A stretch of 64,000 nucleotides of DNA from Azotobacter bryophylli (GTDB lineage: Bacteria > Pseudomonadota > Gammaproteobacteria > Pseudomonadales > Pseudomonadaceae): contig NZ_JBHRSJ010000031.1 in assembly GCF_042643485.1 (NCBI RefSeq), positions 124,001 to 188,000 on the forward strand. The letters run 5' to 3'. The number at the start of each line of letters is the position of its first letter. Positions within the stretch are counted from its first letter, which is position 1. Below the pieces are notes generated by a model, which searched no databases, had not been told where the DNA came from, and saw only the letters and a program-made list of their open reading frames with translations. The position numbers and the translations under genes are program-made. Below, piece by piece: positions 8,621 through 18,218 of the stretch.

Positions 8621-10549
8621 TCACTGGTCGTCGAAATAGCGCTCGTGCCATTCCACCAGGGGCTGCGGGGCGTTGAGCTTGTGCCCGTAGATCACCGAGT
8701 AGGACAGCACGTTCTGCACGTACTGGCGGGTCTCGTCGAAGGGGATGGTCTCCACCCAGACGTCGAAGGCCAGGTGGTCGGCGCCGCGCAGCCACTGGCG
8801 GACGCGGCCGGGACCGGCGTTGTAGGCGGCGGAGGCGAGCACCCGGTTGCCGTTGAACTGGGCGTGCACCTGGCTCAGGTAGGCGGCGCCGAGCTGGATG
8901 TTGGTGTCCGGCTCGAAGACCTGGTTCGGCGAGCGCAACTGGATGCCGAACTTGCGCGCGGTCTCCTTGGCGGTGCCTGGCATCAGCTGCATCAGGCCGC
9001 CGGCGCCGACCCCGGAGCGGGCGTCGCTCATGAAGGCGCTTTCCTGGCGGGTGATGGCGAACACCCAGCTCGAATGCAGGCCGCGGGTCCGCGCGGCGCG
9101 GGTCAGGCTGTTCTGGTGGGCCATCGGGAAGCGGATGTCCAGATCGTCCCAGTACTGGGCCTGGCTGATGGTGCGGATGGCCGGGAAGTACCAGCCCATG
9201 TCGTAGGCGATCCTGGCCTGGGCGACCAGTTCTTCGCGGCTGAACAGGCGGCTGACGTGGTACCACTCGCGGCGCCCGTCGACGATCTGGCCGCGGGCGT
9301 GCAGCTCCAGAGCGCGGCGGACGCCGGCGGTGTTGCGCACCTTCTGCACAATCTTGGGATCAAGGGCCAAGGGCTTGTGGTTGAGCTGGTAGGGCACCTG
9401 CAGGCGGTCGGCGGAGAGGAAGCCGTAGAAGTCGCGTTCGCGGGCGACCGGCTGGTACAGGGCGACCGGCTGCTTGCTCTGCGGCTGGGCCAGTTGCAGG
9501 CTGCGCGCCTGCCAGTAGCGCCAGCGGTTGCTGGTGGCCAGCTCCTCGGGCAACTGGCGGGTCAGTTGGTAGGCCTCGTCCCAGCGGCCCAGGCGCAGCA
9601 GCAGGCGGGTGCGCCATTCGGCCACGGTCTTGTCGCGCAGCTCCGGGTCGTACTCGGCCATCACCTGCAGGGCGCGGCTGTCGAAGCGCTTGGCCAGGGT
9701 CAGGCCGATCTCCCGGGCGATCGCCACCTTCTCGTCGGCGGAGAACTTCATGCGCCGGGCGTAATCCTCCAGCAGGTCGAGGGCCTGGTCCGGATTCTCC
9801 CGGGCCAGGCGCCGCAGGCCGAGGCCGACCACGTCGGCCATGGCCGGGCTGGCGGGGTAGAAGCGGCCGGTCTGGATGATCAGGTTCGGCTTCTGCGCCA
9901 CGTCCAGCATCAGCATGCCTTCGTTGCGCAGGCCGGAGAGGCTTTGCACCAGATGGGCGGCCAGGCCGTAGTTGCGTGCCTCGGCGGCCAGCTTGAGGCG
10001 CTTCCAGCGCAGCTCCTCGCTCAGCTGTCCGGCTGTCGCCCAGCGCTCGAAGAGGGCGTCGCAGGCCTCTGGCTGCGACTTGCCGACCAGCCAGAGCTTC
10101 TCGATGTGCGCATTGGCCTTGGTCCGGTCGGCGTGGCCGAGCTGGTACTGGCCGTAGAGGCAGTCCAGTTCGGTGAACTTCAGCGCCGGGTCGTAATACT
10201 TGAGGAAGGTCTGCCAGTCGCCGCGGTCGGCCAACTGGCGCAGCCAGCGCAGCTTCATCCAGCCGATCTGCGGCAGGTCGCCATGCTCGGTGAGGAATTC
10301 CTCGACCTCCCGGTTGTCGGCGCTTTTCAGACGGGCGGTCAGCTCGTCGTAGGCCAGGTAGGGCTCCAGCGGATAGTCGCGCAGGGCCTGACGGGTGCGC
10401 AGGTAGGGGCCGGAGTCGCCCTTGGCCAGGGCCCGCTTGGCCTGATCGTAGAGGGCGCGCTGCTCGCTGAGCGAGGCGGCGAGGGCGTCGGTGACGGCCA
10501 GGGTGGTCAGGGACAGGCAGCAAAACAGGGTCAGGAGACGACTGCGCAT
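8621..10549 (-). CDS. slt: Soluble lytic murein transglycosylase
   Basis: Slt cleaves peptidoglycan between MurNAc and GlcNAc with 1,6-anhydro product formation in the periplasm. The 642-residue protein begins with a Sec signal peptide (MRSRLLTLFCCLSLTTLAVTD then ALA|A), continues with a long alpha-superhelical U/L domain and ends with the lysozyme-like catalytic domain. There WVFAITRQESAFMSDARSG holds the catalytic glutamate, followed by GLMQLMPGTAKETAR and ASAAYNAGPGRV. The start at 10549 is chosen because the signal peptide begins there; the upstream in-frame ATG would add eight residues. It is convergent with the MOSC gene. Confidence 0.95.
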   Translation of the reverse strand: MRSRLLTLFCCLSLTTLAVTDALAASLSEQRALYDQAKRALAKGDSGPYLRTRQALRDYPLEPYLAYDELTARLKSADNREVEEFLTEHGDLPQIGWMKLRWLRQLADRGDWQTFLKYYDPALKFTELDCLYGQYQLGHADRTKANAHIEKLWLVGKSQPEACDALFERWATAGQLSEELRWKRLKLAAEARNYGLAAHLVQSLSGLRNEGMLMLDVAQKPNLIIQTGRFYPASPAMADVVGLGLRRLARENPDQALDLLEDYARRMKFSADEKVAIAREIGLTLAKRFDSRALQVMAEYDPELRDKTVAEWRTRLLLRLGRWDEAYQLTRQLPEELATSNRWRYWQARSLQLAQPQSKQPVALYQPVARERDFYGFLSADRLQVPYQLNHKPLALDPKIVQKVRNTAGVRRALELHARGQIVDGRREWYHVSRLFSREELVAQARIAYDMGWYFPAIRTISQAQYWDDLDIRFPMAHQNSLTRAARTRGLHSSWVFAITRQESAFMSDARSGVGAGGLMQLMPGTAKETARKFGIQLRSPNQVFEPDTNIQLGAAYLSQVHAQFNGNRVLASAAYNAGPGRVRQWLRGADHLAFDVWVETIPFDETRQYVQNVLSYSVIYGHKLNAPQPLVEWHERYFDDQ

Positions 10550-10729
10550 GATTCGTCCAGGGAAGGAGTACAAGGGGGTGTTCCCATGCCTAGGGAACTT
10601 ATCGCTAGTTTAGCTGTAGCCCCCTCTTCATGACAGGTGGCGGAAAAGATATCCGTCGCTCGATCGGCGGGCGGTCCTCCCGTCGCGGCCTGCTAGAATG
10701 CGCGCCGATTCCCTGGAGGCTGCGATCCC

Positions 10730-12622
<1,893 letters not shown>

Positions 12623-12688
12623 CGGGGCGCACGGTGGGCGGAATTCATCGTTGTTTCAATGGCCTGCGATTGCCAGTTGGAGATTCGA

Positions 12689-13375
12689 ATGGCCATTGAG
12701 TACCAGATCCGTCTGGATGACGAGCACGAGTTCAGCTATCGCATCGAGCTGGACCGACAGTACGACCCCGAGCAGACCCGCCAGGCGGCCAAGTGGACCC
12801 GCCTGGAGCACCAGCAGTGCAGCAACTGTCCGCTCAGCCGCGATCAGTACAGCCATTGCCCGGCGGCGCTGGACCTGCAGGGGGTGATCGAGGACTTCCA
12901 CGGGTTGCCGGCGTTCCAGAAGGCGCTGGTCTGGGTGCGCATGCCGGAGCGGGAATACCGCAAGCAGGTCAGCCTGGAGGAGGGCGTGCGCTCGCTGCTG
13001 GGCGTGATCATGGCCACCAGCGCCTGTCCGCGGCTGGCGCGGCTGAAGCCGATGGCGCAGCAGCACCTGCCGTTCGCCAGCCAGCAGGAGTTCGCCCTGC
13101 GCGCGGTTTCGCTCTACCTCACCCGGCAGTACTTCAACTTCCGCGAGCAGCGCCATGCCGACTGGGAGCTGAAGGGCCTGGTGCGCCTGTTCCAGCAGCT
13201 GCAACTGGTGAATCAGGCGTTCTGGCAGCGCATCCACGACACCTGCAACGGCGATTCCAATTTGAAGGCCTTCCTGACCTTCTTCTCCATGGCGTCCAGC
13301 ATGAGCTATTCGCTGGAAACCCAGCTGCAGAAGATCCGCCCGCTGGTCATGAGCGCCGGCGAGTCCTGCGACTGA
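12689..13375 (+). CDS. Conserved hypothetical protein with N-terminal cysteine cluster
   Basis: This 228-residue cytoplasmic protein is a conserved pseudomonad protein without assigned function. An N-terminal beta-type region (MAIEYQIRLDDEHEFSYRIEL) is followed by a cysteine cluster HQQCSNCPLSRDQYSHCPAA near residues 48-66, which could bind metal, and then a mainly helical remainder. The start at 12689 is supported by TTGGAG about 8 bases upstream; an upstream in-frame ATG at 12659 lacks such a site. It lies 66 bp after uup and could be read through from it. No signal peptide or membrane helix is seen. Confidence 0.8.
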   Translation: MAIEYQIRLDDEHEFSYRIELDRQYDPEQTRQAAKWTRLEHQQCSNCPLSRDQYSHCPAALDLQGVIEDFHGLPAFQKALVWVRMPEREYRKQVSLEEGVRSLLGVIMATSACPRLARLKPMAQQHLPFASQQEFALRAVSLYLTRQYFNFREQRHADWELKGLVRLFQQLQLVNQAFWQRIHDTCNGDSNLKAFLTFFSMASSMSYSLETQLQKIRPLVMSAGESCD

Positions 13376-13388
13376 CCCGCCGTCCCAT

Positions 13389-13411
13389 GCGCCACCCGCC
13401 GAGGGTGGCGC
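13389..13411. terminator. Hairpin between convergent genes
   Basis: A perfect 9-bp stem GCGCCACCC / GGGTGGCGC with a 5-base loop lies between the conserved hypothetical gene and the convergent universal stress protein gene. It probably ends transcription on both strands. Confidence 0.55.
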
Positions 13412-13418
13412 TCCCCTG

Positions 13419-13865
13419 TCACTTGCTCGGCTGCTTGTTCAGATGCACGGCCAGCACGTCGCAGAACGCGCCGTGCAGGACGTCGTTGGAAGTGGAGCCC
13501 AGCAGCAGGGACAGACCGTGACGGCCATGGCTGCCGACGACGATCAGATCGCATCCCAGTTCCGAAGCCAGGCGATGGATCTCCTGACGCGGCTGGCCGT
13601 AGGCGATATGCCGGCGGTCCTGCGTCAGCTCCGGATAGCCCACGCAGAAGTGGTCGATCCTCTGGTGCGCCTGCTCGAGCTGCTGCTCCTGCAGGGCCGA
13701 CAGATCCATCGGCACGTCGCCGCCGAAGGCCATGGCCATCGGTTCGACGGTGTGGGTCAGCGACAGTTGGGCCTGGAAGCACTGGGCCAGATCCCGTGCG
13801 CGCTGTATGACCGCGTGGCAATCCTCGGTGAGATCCACGGCGATGAGAATGTGTTTGTAGGGCAT
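13419..13865 (-). CDS. Universal stress protein (UspA family)
   Basis: This is a single-domain Usp protein of 148 residues, typical for UspA. It has the N-terminal strand YKHILIAVDLTED with the nucleotide-contacting Asp, and the C-terminal ATP-type motif LIVVGSHGRHGLSLLLGSTS followed by CDVLAVHL. The G-2X-G-9X-G(S/T) pattern suggests nucleotide binding like MJ0577-type members. The start at 13865 has AGGA about 8 bases upstream. It is the last backbone gene before the accessory island; in P. aeruginosa the equivalent gene lies close to fadBA, which here is 13 kb further on. Confidence 0.92.
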   Translation of the reverse strand: MPYKHILIAVDLTEDCHAVIQRARDLAQCFQAQLSLTHTVEPMAMAFGGDVPMDLSALQEQQLEQAHQRIDHFCVGYPELTQDRRHIAYGQPRQEIHRLASELGCDLIVVGSHGRHGLSLLLGSTSNDVLHGAFCDVLAVHLNKQPSK

Positions 13866-14027
13866 GGTCGTATCCTGAGTAGTGAGCCTGCGCCAAGTAT
13901 GACGCGCCCGTGTGAACAGGGAAGTCTCCGACGGTACTAACGTGCGATTCCTTGCGCCAGCGCAACCCCCTACGGGGCGGGTCGGACGTCATGCTCCAGC
14001 GCTGCGGGCGCTTGAATATTATGTTTT

Positions 14028-14056
14028 TTAACTATTAGCCGCCCGCTCCCTATAAT
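14028..14056 (+). promoter_or_regulatory. Candidate sigma-70 promoter upstream of the transporter
   Basis: TTAACT and TATAAT are spaced by exactly 17 bases. The -35 hexamer sits inside TTAACTATT, one mismatch from the TTAACTAAT half-site found at the three candidate MarR operators, so this promoter may be repressed too. Confidence 0.45.
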
Positions 14057-14109
14057 CCCATGGTCGTTGACGCTGCCGGGAGCCTCTGCTGAAATGCGCC
14101 TGCCTCATG

Positions 14110-14144
14110 GTTAATGAAATTAACTAATCTGGCTTCCGTATAAC
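14110..14144 (+). promoter_or_regulatory. Candidate MarR operator and second promoter upstream of the transporter
   Basis: GTTAAT-GAA-ATTAAC (14110-14124) is a perfect 15-bp inverted repeat extended to TTAACTAAT (14120-14128). A TATAAC -10-like element follows at 14139-14144, so bound repressor would cover the -35 area. The same 9-mer occurs before ech and before the MarR gene. Confidence 0.65.
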
Positions 14145-14167
14145 AATCGATAAGAAAGGAAACGACC

Positions 14168-14281
14168 ATGACGAAGCTGGCTTTGCTTGCCTGGCGCCTG
14201 CCGTGCGCCGCCTCCCTCCCTCTCCGCCTCCCCGGCACGGCTCGACTCGGGGCTGCTCCCTTTCCGCTACCCAATCCGTAA
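14168..14281 (+). CDS. 37-codon ORF with strong ribosome binding site; leader peptide or gene remnant
   Basis: The ORF starts ATG ACG AAG CTG and is preceded by AAGAAAGGAAACGACC, one of the best ribosome binding sites in the window. It sits just downstream of the operator-promoter at 14110-14144. The peptide starts MTKLALLAWRLPCAASLP, like the beginning of an exported protein, then becomes Pro/Leu/Arg-rich without family features and stops at TAA. It may be the surviving 5' end of a deleted island gene (for example a porin) or a true small leader. The transporter start lies 130 bp further on. Confidence 0.35.
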   Translation: MTKLALLAWRLPCAASLPLRLPGTARLGAAPFPLPNP

Positions 14282-14285
14282 CCCG

Positions 14286-14316
14286 GCGATCACGCCTCGC
14301 GATCACGCCTCGCGAT
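14286..14316. repeat. 13-bp tandem repeat, 2.4 copies
   Basis: The unit GCGATCACGCCTC is repeated directly, followed by a partial third copy (GCGAT). It lies between the 37-codon ORF and the transporter gene. It looks like a slippage or junction scar rather than a regulatory site. Confidence 0.8.
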
Positions 14317-14411
14317 AGCGGCGGTCGACGCGGTAATCCTTGATCTTCCCGGGTGCCGGCATGGCCCGGGCGGACGGCCGCCTGTCCGAATCCTGCAAAA
14401 GGTGGTTTTCG

Positions 14412-15638
14412 ATGAAAACGGTAGGGAAAGAGTCCTCTCGTACTTACACGACCATTGCCTTGTGTTTCGTCGTCGCGCTCCTCGAGGGCATGGATCTGCA
14501 ATCGGCCGGCATCGCCGCGCCCGGTATCGCCGCCCGGTTCGGCCTGAGTTCGACGATGATGGGCGCGGTGTTCAGCGCCAGCATCCTCGGTCTGCTGCCC
14601 GGCGCCCTGGGCGGCGGCTGGCTGGCCGATCGCGTCGGCCGCAAGCGCGTGCTGATCGGCGCGGTGGCGCTGTTCGGCCTGTTCTCCATCGCCACCGCCC
14701 AGGTCTGGGATCTGAACAGCCTGCTGGCGGCGCGTTTTCTGACCGGCGTCGGCCTGGGCGCGGCGCTGCCCAATCTGATCGCCCTGTCCTCGGAGGCGGC
14801 GGACGCCCGTTCCCGCGGCATCGCGGTCAGCCTGATGTACTGCGGCGTGCCGCTGGGCGGGGCGCTGGCGGCGCTGGTCGGCATGGCCGGCTTCGCCAGC
14901 GGTTGGCAATCGGTGTTCTACGTCGGCGGGATGGCGCCGCTCTTGGTCGCGCCGCTGCTGGCCCTGTGCCTGCCCGAGTCGGCGGCCTTCCGCGAGCAGC
15001 AGAACGCCGGGGGCGGCGGGGCTTCGTCAATGCGCGTCTCCCTCCGGCAGGGGCTGTTCCAGGAGGGTGCGGCCACGCCGACCCTGCTGCTGTGGATCAG
15101 CTACTTCTTCACCCTGATGGTCGTCTACATGCTGCTCAACTGGCTGCCCACGTTGCTGGTCGGCCAGGGCTTCACGCGTCCCCAGGCCGGTGTGGTGCAG
15201 ATCCTCTTCAACCTCGGCGGCGCCACCGGCTCGCTGCTGCTCGGGTTGCTGCTGGACCGCTGGCGGCCGCCGGCGCTGGTGGCGCTGACCTACGCCGGCA
15301 TCCTCGCCGCCCTGGCCGGACTGGGCCTGTCCGAGACGGTCGGCAGCATGCGGCTGGCCGGGTTCGCCGCCGGCTTCTTCGCCATCGGCGGGCAACTGGT
15401 GCTCTATGCGCTGGCGCCGCTGTTCTATCCCACCTCAGTGCGCGCCACCGGTGTCGGCGCCGCGGTGGCGATCGGCCGCCTGGGCTCGATGAGCGGGCCG
15501 CTGGTGGCCGGGCAGATGCTGGCGATGGGCACCGGCGCCACCGGCCTGCTGCTGGCTTCCGCGCCCGGCATCGTAGTGGCCGCGGCGGCGGTGTTCTACC
15601 TGCTCGGCCAGCGTCGCGCCGAGGGCGTGCCTGTCTGA
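14412..15638 (+). CDS. MhpT-like aromatic acid:proton symporter (MFS)
   Basis: This 408-residue major facilitator has about 12 membrane segments. The N-terminal signature CFVVALLEGMDLQSAGIAAP in helix 1, GLLPGALGGGWLADRVGRKR in the helix 2-3 loop and GVGLGAALPNLIALSSEAA closely resemble MhpT, the 3-hydroxyphenylpropionate transporter of the AAHS family. It most likely imports hydroxycinnamates for the adjacent ech-vdh-fcs operon (inference). The start at 14412 follows AAAGGTGG; 24 extra upstream residues in the same frame are hydrophilic and unlike the family. It is controlled, I infer, by the MarR operator at 14110. The 3' end is 98 bp from the ech start, with the ech promoter between. Confidence 0.9.
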   Translation: MKTVGKESSRTYTTIALCFVVALLEGMDLQSAGIAAPGIAARFGLSSTMMGAVFSASILGLLPGALGGGWLADRVGRKRVLIGAVALFGLFSIATAQVWDLNSLLAARFLTGVGLGAALPNLIALSSEAADARSRGIAVSLMYCGVPLGGALAALVGMAGFASGWQSVFYVGGMAPLLVAPLLALCLPESAAFREQQNAGGGGASSMRVSLRQGLFQEGAATPTLLLWISYFFTLMVVYMLLNWLPTLLVGQGFTRPQAGVVQILFNLGGATGSLLLGLLLDRWRPPALVALTYAGILAALAGLGLSETVGSMRLAGFAAGFFAIGGQLVLYALAPLFYPTSVRATGVGAAVAIGRLGSMSGPLVAGQMLAMGTGATGLLLASAPGIVVAAAAVFYLLGQRRAEGVPV

Positions 15639-15665
15639 GTGCGAGGACATCGGTTCGGCAAGATA

Positions 15666-15700
15666 ATTAATTGACATAACTAATTTGCTGGCGCTAGCTT
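15666..15700 (+). promoter_or_regulatory. Promoter and candidate MarR operator of the hydroxycinnamate operon
   Basis: A perfect TTGACA -35 (15671-15676) and TAGCTT -10 (15695-15700) are 18 bases apart. A 19-bp stretch (15666-15684, ending ATAACTAAT) overlaps the -35 and matches the transporter operator at 14 of 19 positions. Repressor binding here would block the operon; a CoA-thioester inducer is expected from known FerR/HcaR-type MarR proteins. Confidence 0.7.
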
Positions 15701-15736
15701 AGGCCTCACACCAATAACAACTCGAAGGTGAACCGC

Positions 15737-16567
15737 ATGAACAAGTACGAAGGCCGCTGGAAGACCGTGCTGGTGGAGATCGAGGGCGGTATCGCCTGGG
15801 TCACCCTGAACCGTCCGGAAAAGCGCAATGCCATGAGCCCGACGCTCAACCGCGAGATGCGCGACGTGCTGGAAACCCTGGAGCAGGACGCCGACGCCCG
15901 GGTGCTGGTGCTGACCGGCGCCGGCAGCGCCTGGACCGCCGGCATGGACCTCAAGGAATACTTCCGCGAGGTCGACGCCGGTCCCGAGATCCTCCAGGAG
16001 AAGATCCGCCGCGAGGCCTCCGAGTGGCAGTGGAAGCTGCTACGCATGTACGCCAAGCCGACCATCGCCATGGTCAACGGCTGGTGCTTCGGCGGCGGCT
16101 TCAGCCCGCTGGTGGCCTGCGACCTGGCGGTCTGCGCCGACGAGGCGACCTTCGGCCTGTCGGAGATCAACTGGGGCATCCCGCCCGGCAACCTGGTCAG
16201 CAAGGCCATGGCCGATACCGTCGGCCACCGCCAGGCGCTCTACTACATCATGACCGGCAAGACCTTCGACGGCCGCAAGGCGGCGGAGATGGGCCTGGTT
16301 AACCAGAGCGTGCCGCTGGCCCAGCTGCGCGAGACGGTGGTCACCCTCTGCCAGGACCTGCTGGACAAGAACCCGGTCGTGCTGCGCGCGGCGAAGAACG
16401 GCTTCAAGCGCTGCCGCGAGCTGACCTGGGAGCAGAACGAGGACTACCTGTACGCCAAGCTCGACCAGTCGCGCCTGCTGGATACGGAGGGCGGACGCGA
16501 GGAGGGCATGCGCCAGTTCCTCGACGAGAAGAGCATCAAGCCGGGCCTGCAGGCCTACAAGCGCTGA
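15737..16567 (+). CDS. ech: p-Hydroxycinnamoyl-CoA hydratase/lyase (feruloyl-CoA hydratase-lyase)
   Basis: Ech hydrates feruloyl-, caffeoyl- or coumaroyl-CoA and splits the adduct to the aromatic aldehyde (vanillin, protocatechualdehyde or 4-hydroxybenzaldehyde) and acetyl-CoA. The 276 residues match the length and almost every segment of the characterised Pseudomonas HCHL. Crotonase-fold oxyanion residues lie in SAWTAGMDLKEYF (Met70, Gly120-121 region), and Ser123, Glu143 (GLSEINWG) and Tyr239 (EDYLYAK) correspond to the catalytic residues known for HCHL. The ATG at 15737 has GAAGGTG upstream. It is the first gene of the operon. Assignment is very strong. Confidence 0.96.
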   Translation: MNKYEGRWKTVLVEIEGGIAWVTLNRPEKRNAMSPTLNREMRDVLETLEQDADARVLVLTGAGSAWTAGMDLKEYFREVDAGPEILQEKIRREASEWQWKLLRMYAKPTIAMVNGWCFGGGFSPLVACDLAVCADEATFGLSEINWGIPPGNLVSKAMADTVGHRQALYYIMTGKTFDGRKAAEMGLVNQSVPLAQLRETVVTLCQDLLDKNPVVLRAAKNGFKRCRELTWEQNEDYLYAKLDQSRLLDTEGGREEGMRQFLDEKSIKPGLQAYKR

Positions 16568-16647
16568 CCGCGGCAGGACGGGGAGGGCGCCTGCCGCCCG
16601 CCCGTCCGGGGCGACAAGAACAATAATGACGAGACAAGGATTTCCCC

Positions 16648-18096
16648 ATGCTTGACGTGCCCTTGCTGATCGACGGGCTGGCCAGGCCGGCCAGCGACGG
16701 ACGGACCTTCGTGCGACGCAATCCGCTGAGCGGCGAGATCGTCTCGACCGCCGCCGCGGCCACCCCGGAAGACGCTGATGCCGGGGTCGCCGCGGCGCAG
16801 CGCGCCTTTCCGGCCTGGGCCGCGCTGGCGCCGAGCGAGCGCCGCGCGCGCCTGACGAAAGCCGCGGACCTGCTGGAGAGCCGCACGGCCGATTTCATCG
16901 CCCTCGCCGGCGAAACCGGCGCCATGGCCAACTGGTACGGCTTCAACGTGCAGCTGGCCGCCGCTGTCCTGCGCGAGGCGGCGGCCATGACCACGCAGAT
17001 CGTCGGCGAGGTCATTCCTTCCGACATCCCCGGCAGCTTCGCCATGGCGCTGCGCCAGCCCTGCGGCGTGGTGCTCGGCATCGCGCCCTGGAACGCGCCG
17101 GTCATCCTCGCCGCGCGCGCCGTGGCCATGCCGCTGGCCTGCGGCAATACCGTGGTGCTCAAGGCCTCGGAGAACAGTCCCGCGATCCACCGCCTGCTCG
17201 GCCAGGCGCTGCAGGACGCAGGTCTGGGCGACGGCGTGGTCAACGTGCTCGGCAACGCGCCGGAGGACGCCCCGGCCATCGTCGAGCGGCTGATCGCCAA
17301 CCCGGCGGTGCGCCGGGTCAACTTCACCGGCTCGACCCACGTCGGGCGGATCGTCGGCGAGCTGGCGGCGCGCTACCTGAAGCCGGCGGTGCTGGAGCTG
17401 GGTGGCAAGGCGCCGTTCCTGGTGCTGGACGACGCCGACCTGGACACCGCGGTCGCGGCGGCGGCCTTCGGCGCCTACTTCAACCAGGGACAGATCTGCA
17501 TGTCCACCGAGCGGCTGATCGTCGATGCCAGGGTGGCCGACGCCTTCGTCGACAAGCTGACGCAGAAGGTCGCCACGCTGCGGGTCGGCGATCCGGCCAG
17601 CGCCGAGGCGGTGCTCGGCTCGCTGATCGACGAGGGCGCGGCACGGCGCATCCAGGCCCTGGTGGACGACGCCCTGGCCAAGGGCGCGCGGCTGCTCTGC
17701 GGCGGCCGTAGCGACGGCAGCCTGATGCAGGCCACCCTGCTCGACAACGTCACCGCCGACATGCGCCTGTACCGCGAGGAGTCCTTCGGTCCGCTGGCGG
17801 TGGTGCTGCGCGCCGAGGGCGACGAGGAACTGCTGCGCCTGGCCAACGATTCCGAGTTCGGCCTCTCCGCGGCGATCTTCAGCCGCGACGTCTCCCGCGC
17901 CCTGGCGCTGGCCCAGCGCATCGACTCGGGGATCTGCCACATCAACGGACCGACGGTGCAGGACGAGCCGCAGATGCCCTTCGGCGGCGTCAAGGCCAGC
18001 GGCTACGGCAGCTTCGGCGCCCGTGCCGCGATCGAGCAGTTCACCCAGCTGCGCTGGATCACCCTGCAGAACGGGCCGCGCCACTACCCGATCTGA
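16648..18096 (+). CDS. vdh: Vanillin / aromatic aldehyde dehydrogenase
   Basis: This 482-residue NAD(P)-dependent aldehyde dehydrogenase oxidises the aldehyde released by Ech to vanillate or 4-hydroxybenzoate. It shows the dinucleotide-binding segment IAPWNAPVILAARAVAMPLA, FTGSTHVGRIV, the catalytic glutamate in LELGGKAPF (Glu250) and the catalytic cysteine in NQGQICMST (Cys284). The C-terminal PFGGVKASGYGSFG is characteristic of the vanillin dehydrogenase subgroup. It starts 80 bp after ech and is followed by fcs, as in known ferulate operons. Exact aldehyde preference cannot be read from sequence. Confidence 0.93.
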   Translation: MLDVPLLIDGLARPASDGRTFVRRNPLSGEIVSTAAAATPEDADAGVAAAQRAFPAWAALAPSERRARLTKAADLLESRTADFIALAGETGAMANWYGFNVQLAAAVLREAAAMTTQIVGEVIPSDIPGSFAMALRQPCGVVLGIAPWNAPVILAARAVAMPLACGNTVVLKASENSPAIHRLLGQALQDAGLGDGVVNVLGNAPEDAPAIVERLIANPAVRRVNFTGSTHVGRIVGELAARYLKPAVLELGGKAPFLVLDDADLDTAVAAAAFGAYFNQGQICMSTERLIVDARVADAFVDKLTQKVATLRVGDPASAEAVLGSLIDEGAARRIQALVDDALAKGARLLCGGRSDGSLMQATLLDNVTADMRLYREESFGPLAVVLRAEGDEELLRLANDSEFGLSAAIFSRDVSRALALAQRIDSGICHINGPTVQDEPQMPFGGVKASGYGSFGARAAIEQFTQLRWITLQNGPRHYPI

Positions 18097-18218
18097 GCAC
18101 CATCCCCGGCCGGCGTGCGCCGGGGCGAGCGATCTTCCGGAACAACAAGAACAACACAGGGCCGGCCACGGCCGGTCCGCGCCCCGCACCTGCGGCGGCG
18201 TCCTGCGGGAGGAGTGCA

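Larger units (their letters stand above)
13866..14411. other. 546-bp left edge of the accessory island without a recognised full gene
   Basis: This stretch separates the universal stress protein from the transporter gene. It is more AT-rich than the surroundings near 14000-14160. It holds a candidate promoter (14028-14056), an operator plus second promoter (14110-14144), a 37-codon ORF with a strong ribosome binding site (14168-14281) and a 13-bp tandem repeat (14286-14316). Nothing else could be supported. Confidence 0.7.

Noticed and set aside
14314..14400. Minus-strand frame ending GKIKDYRVDRRYREA then TGA
   Set aside because: The tail looks slightly like the GKI-containing C-terminus of an acyl-CoA ligase, but only about 18 residues are sensible and nothing upstream supports a gene. 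Too short to call.
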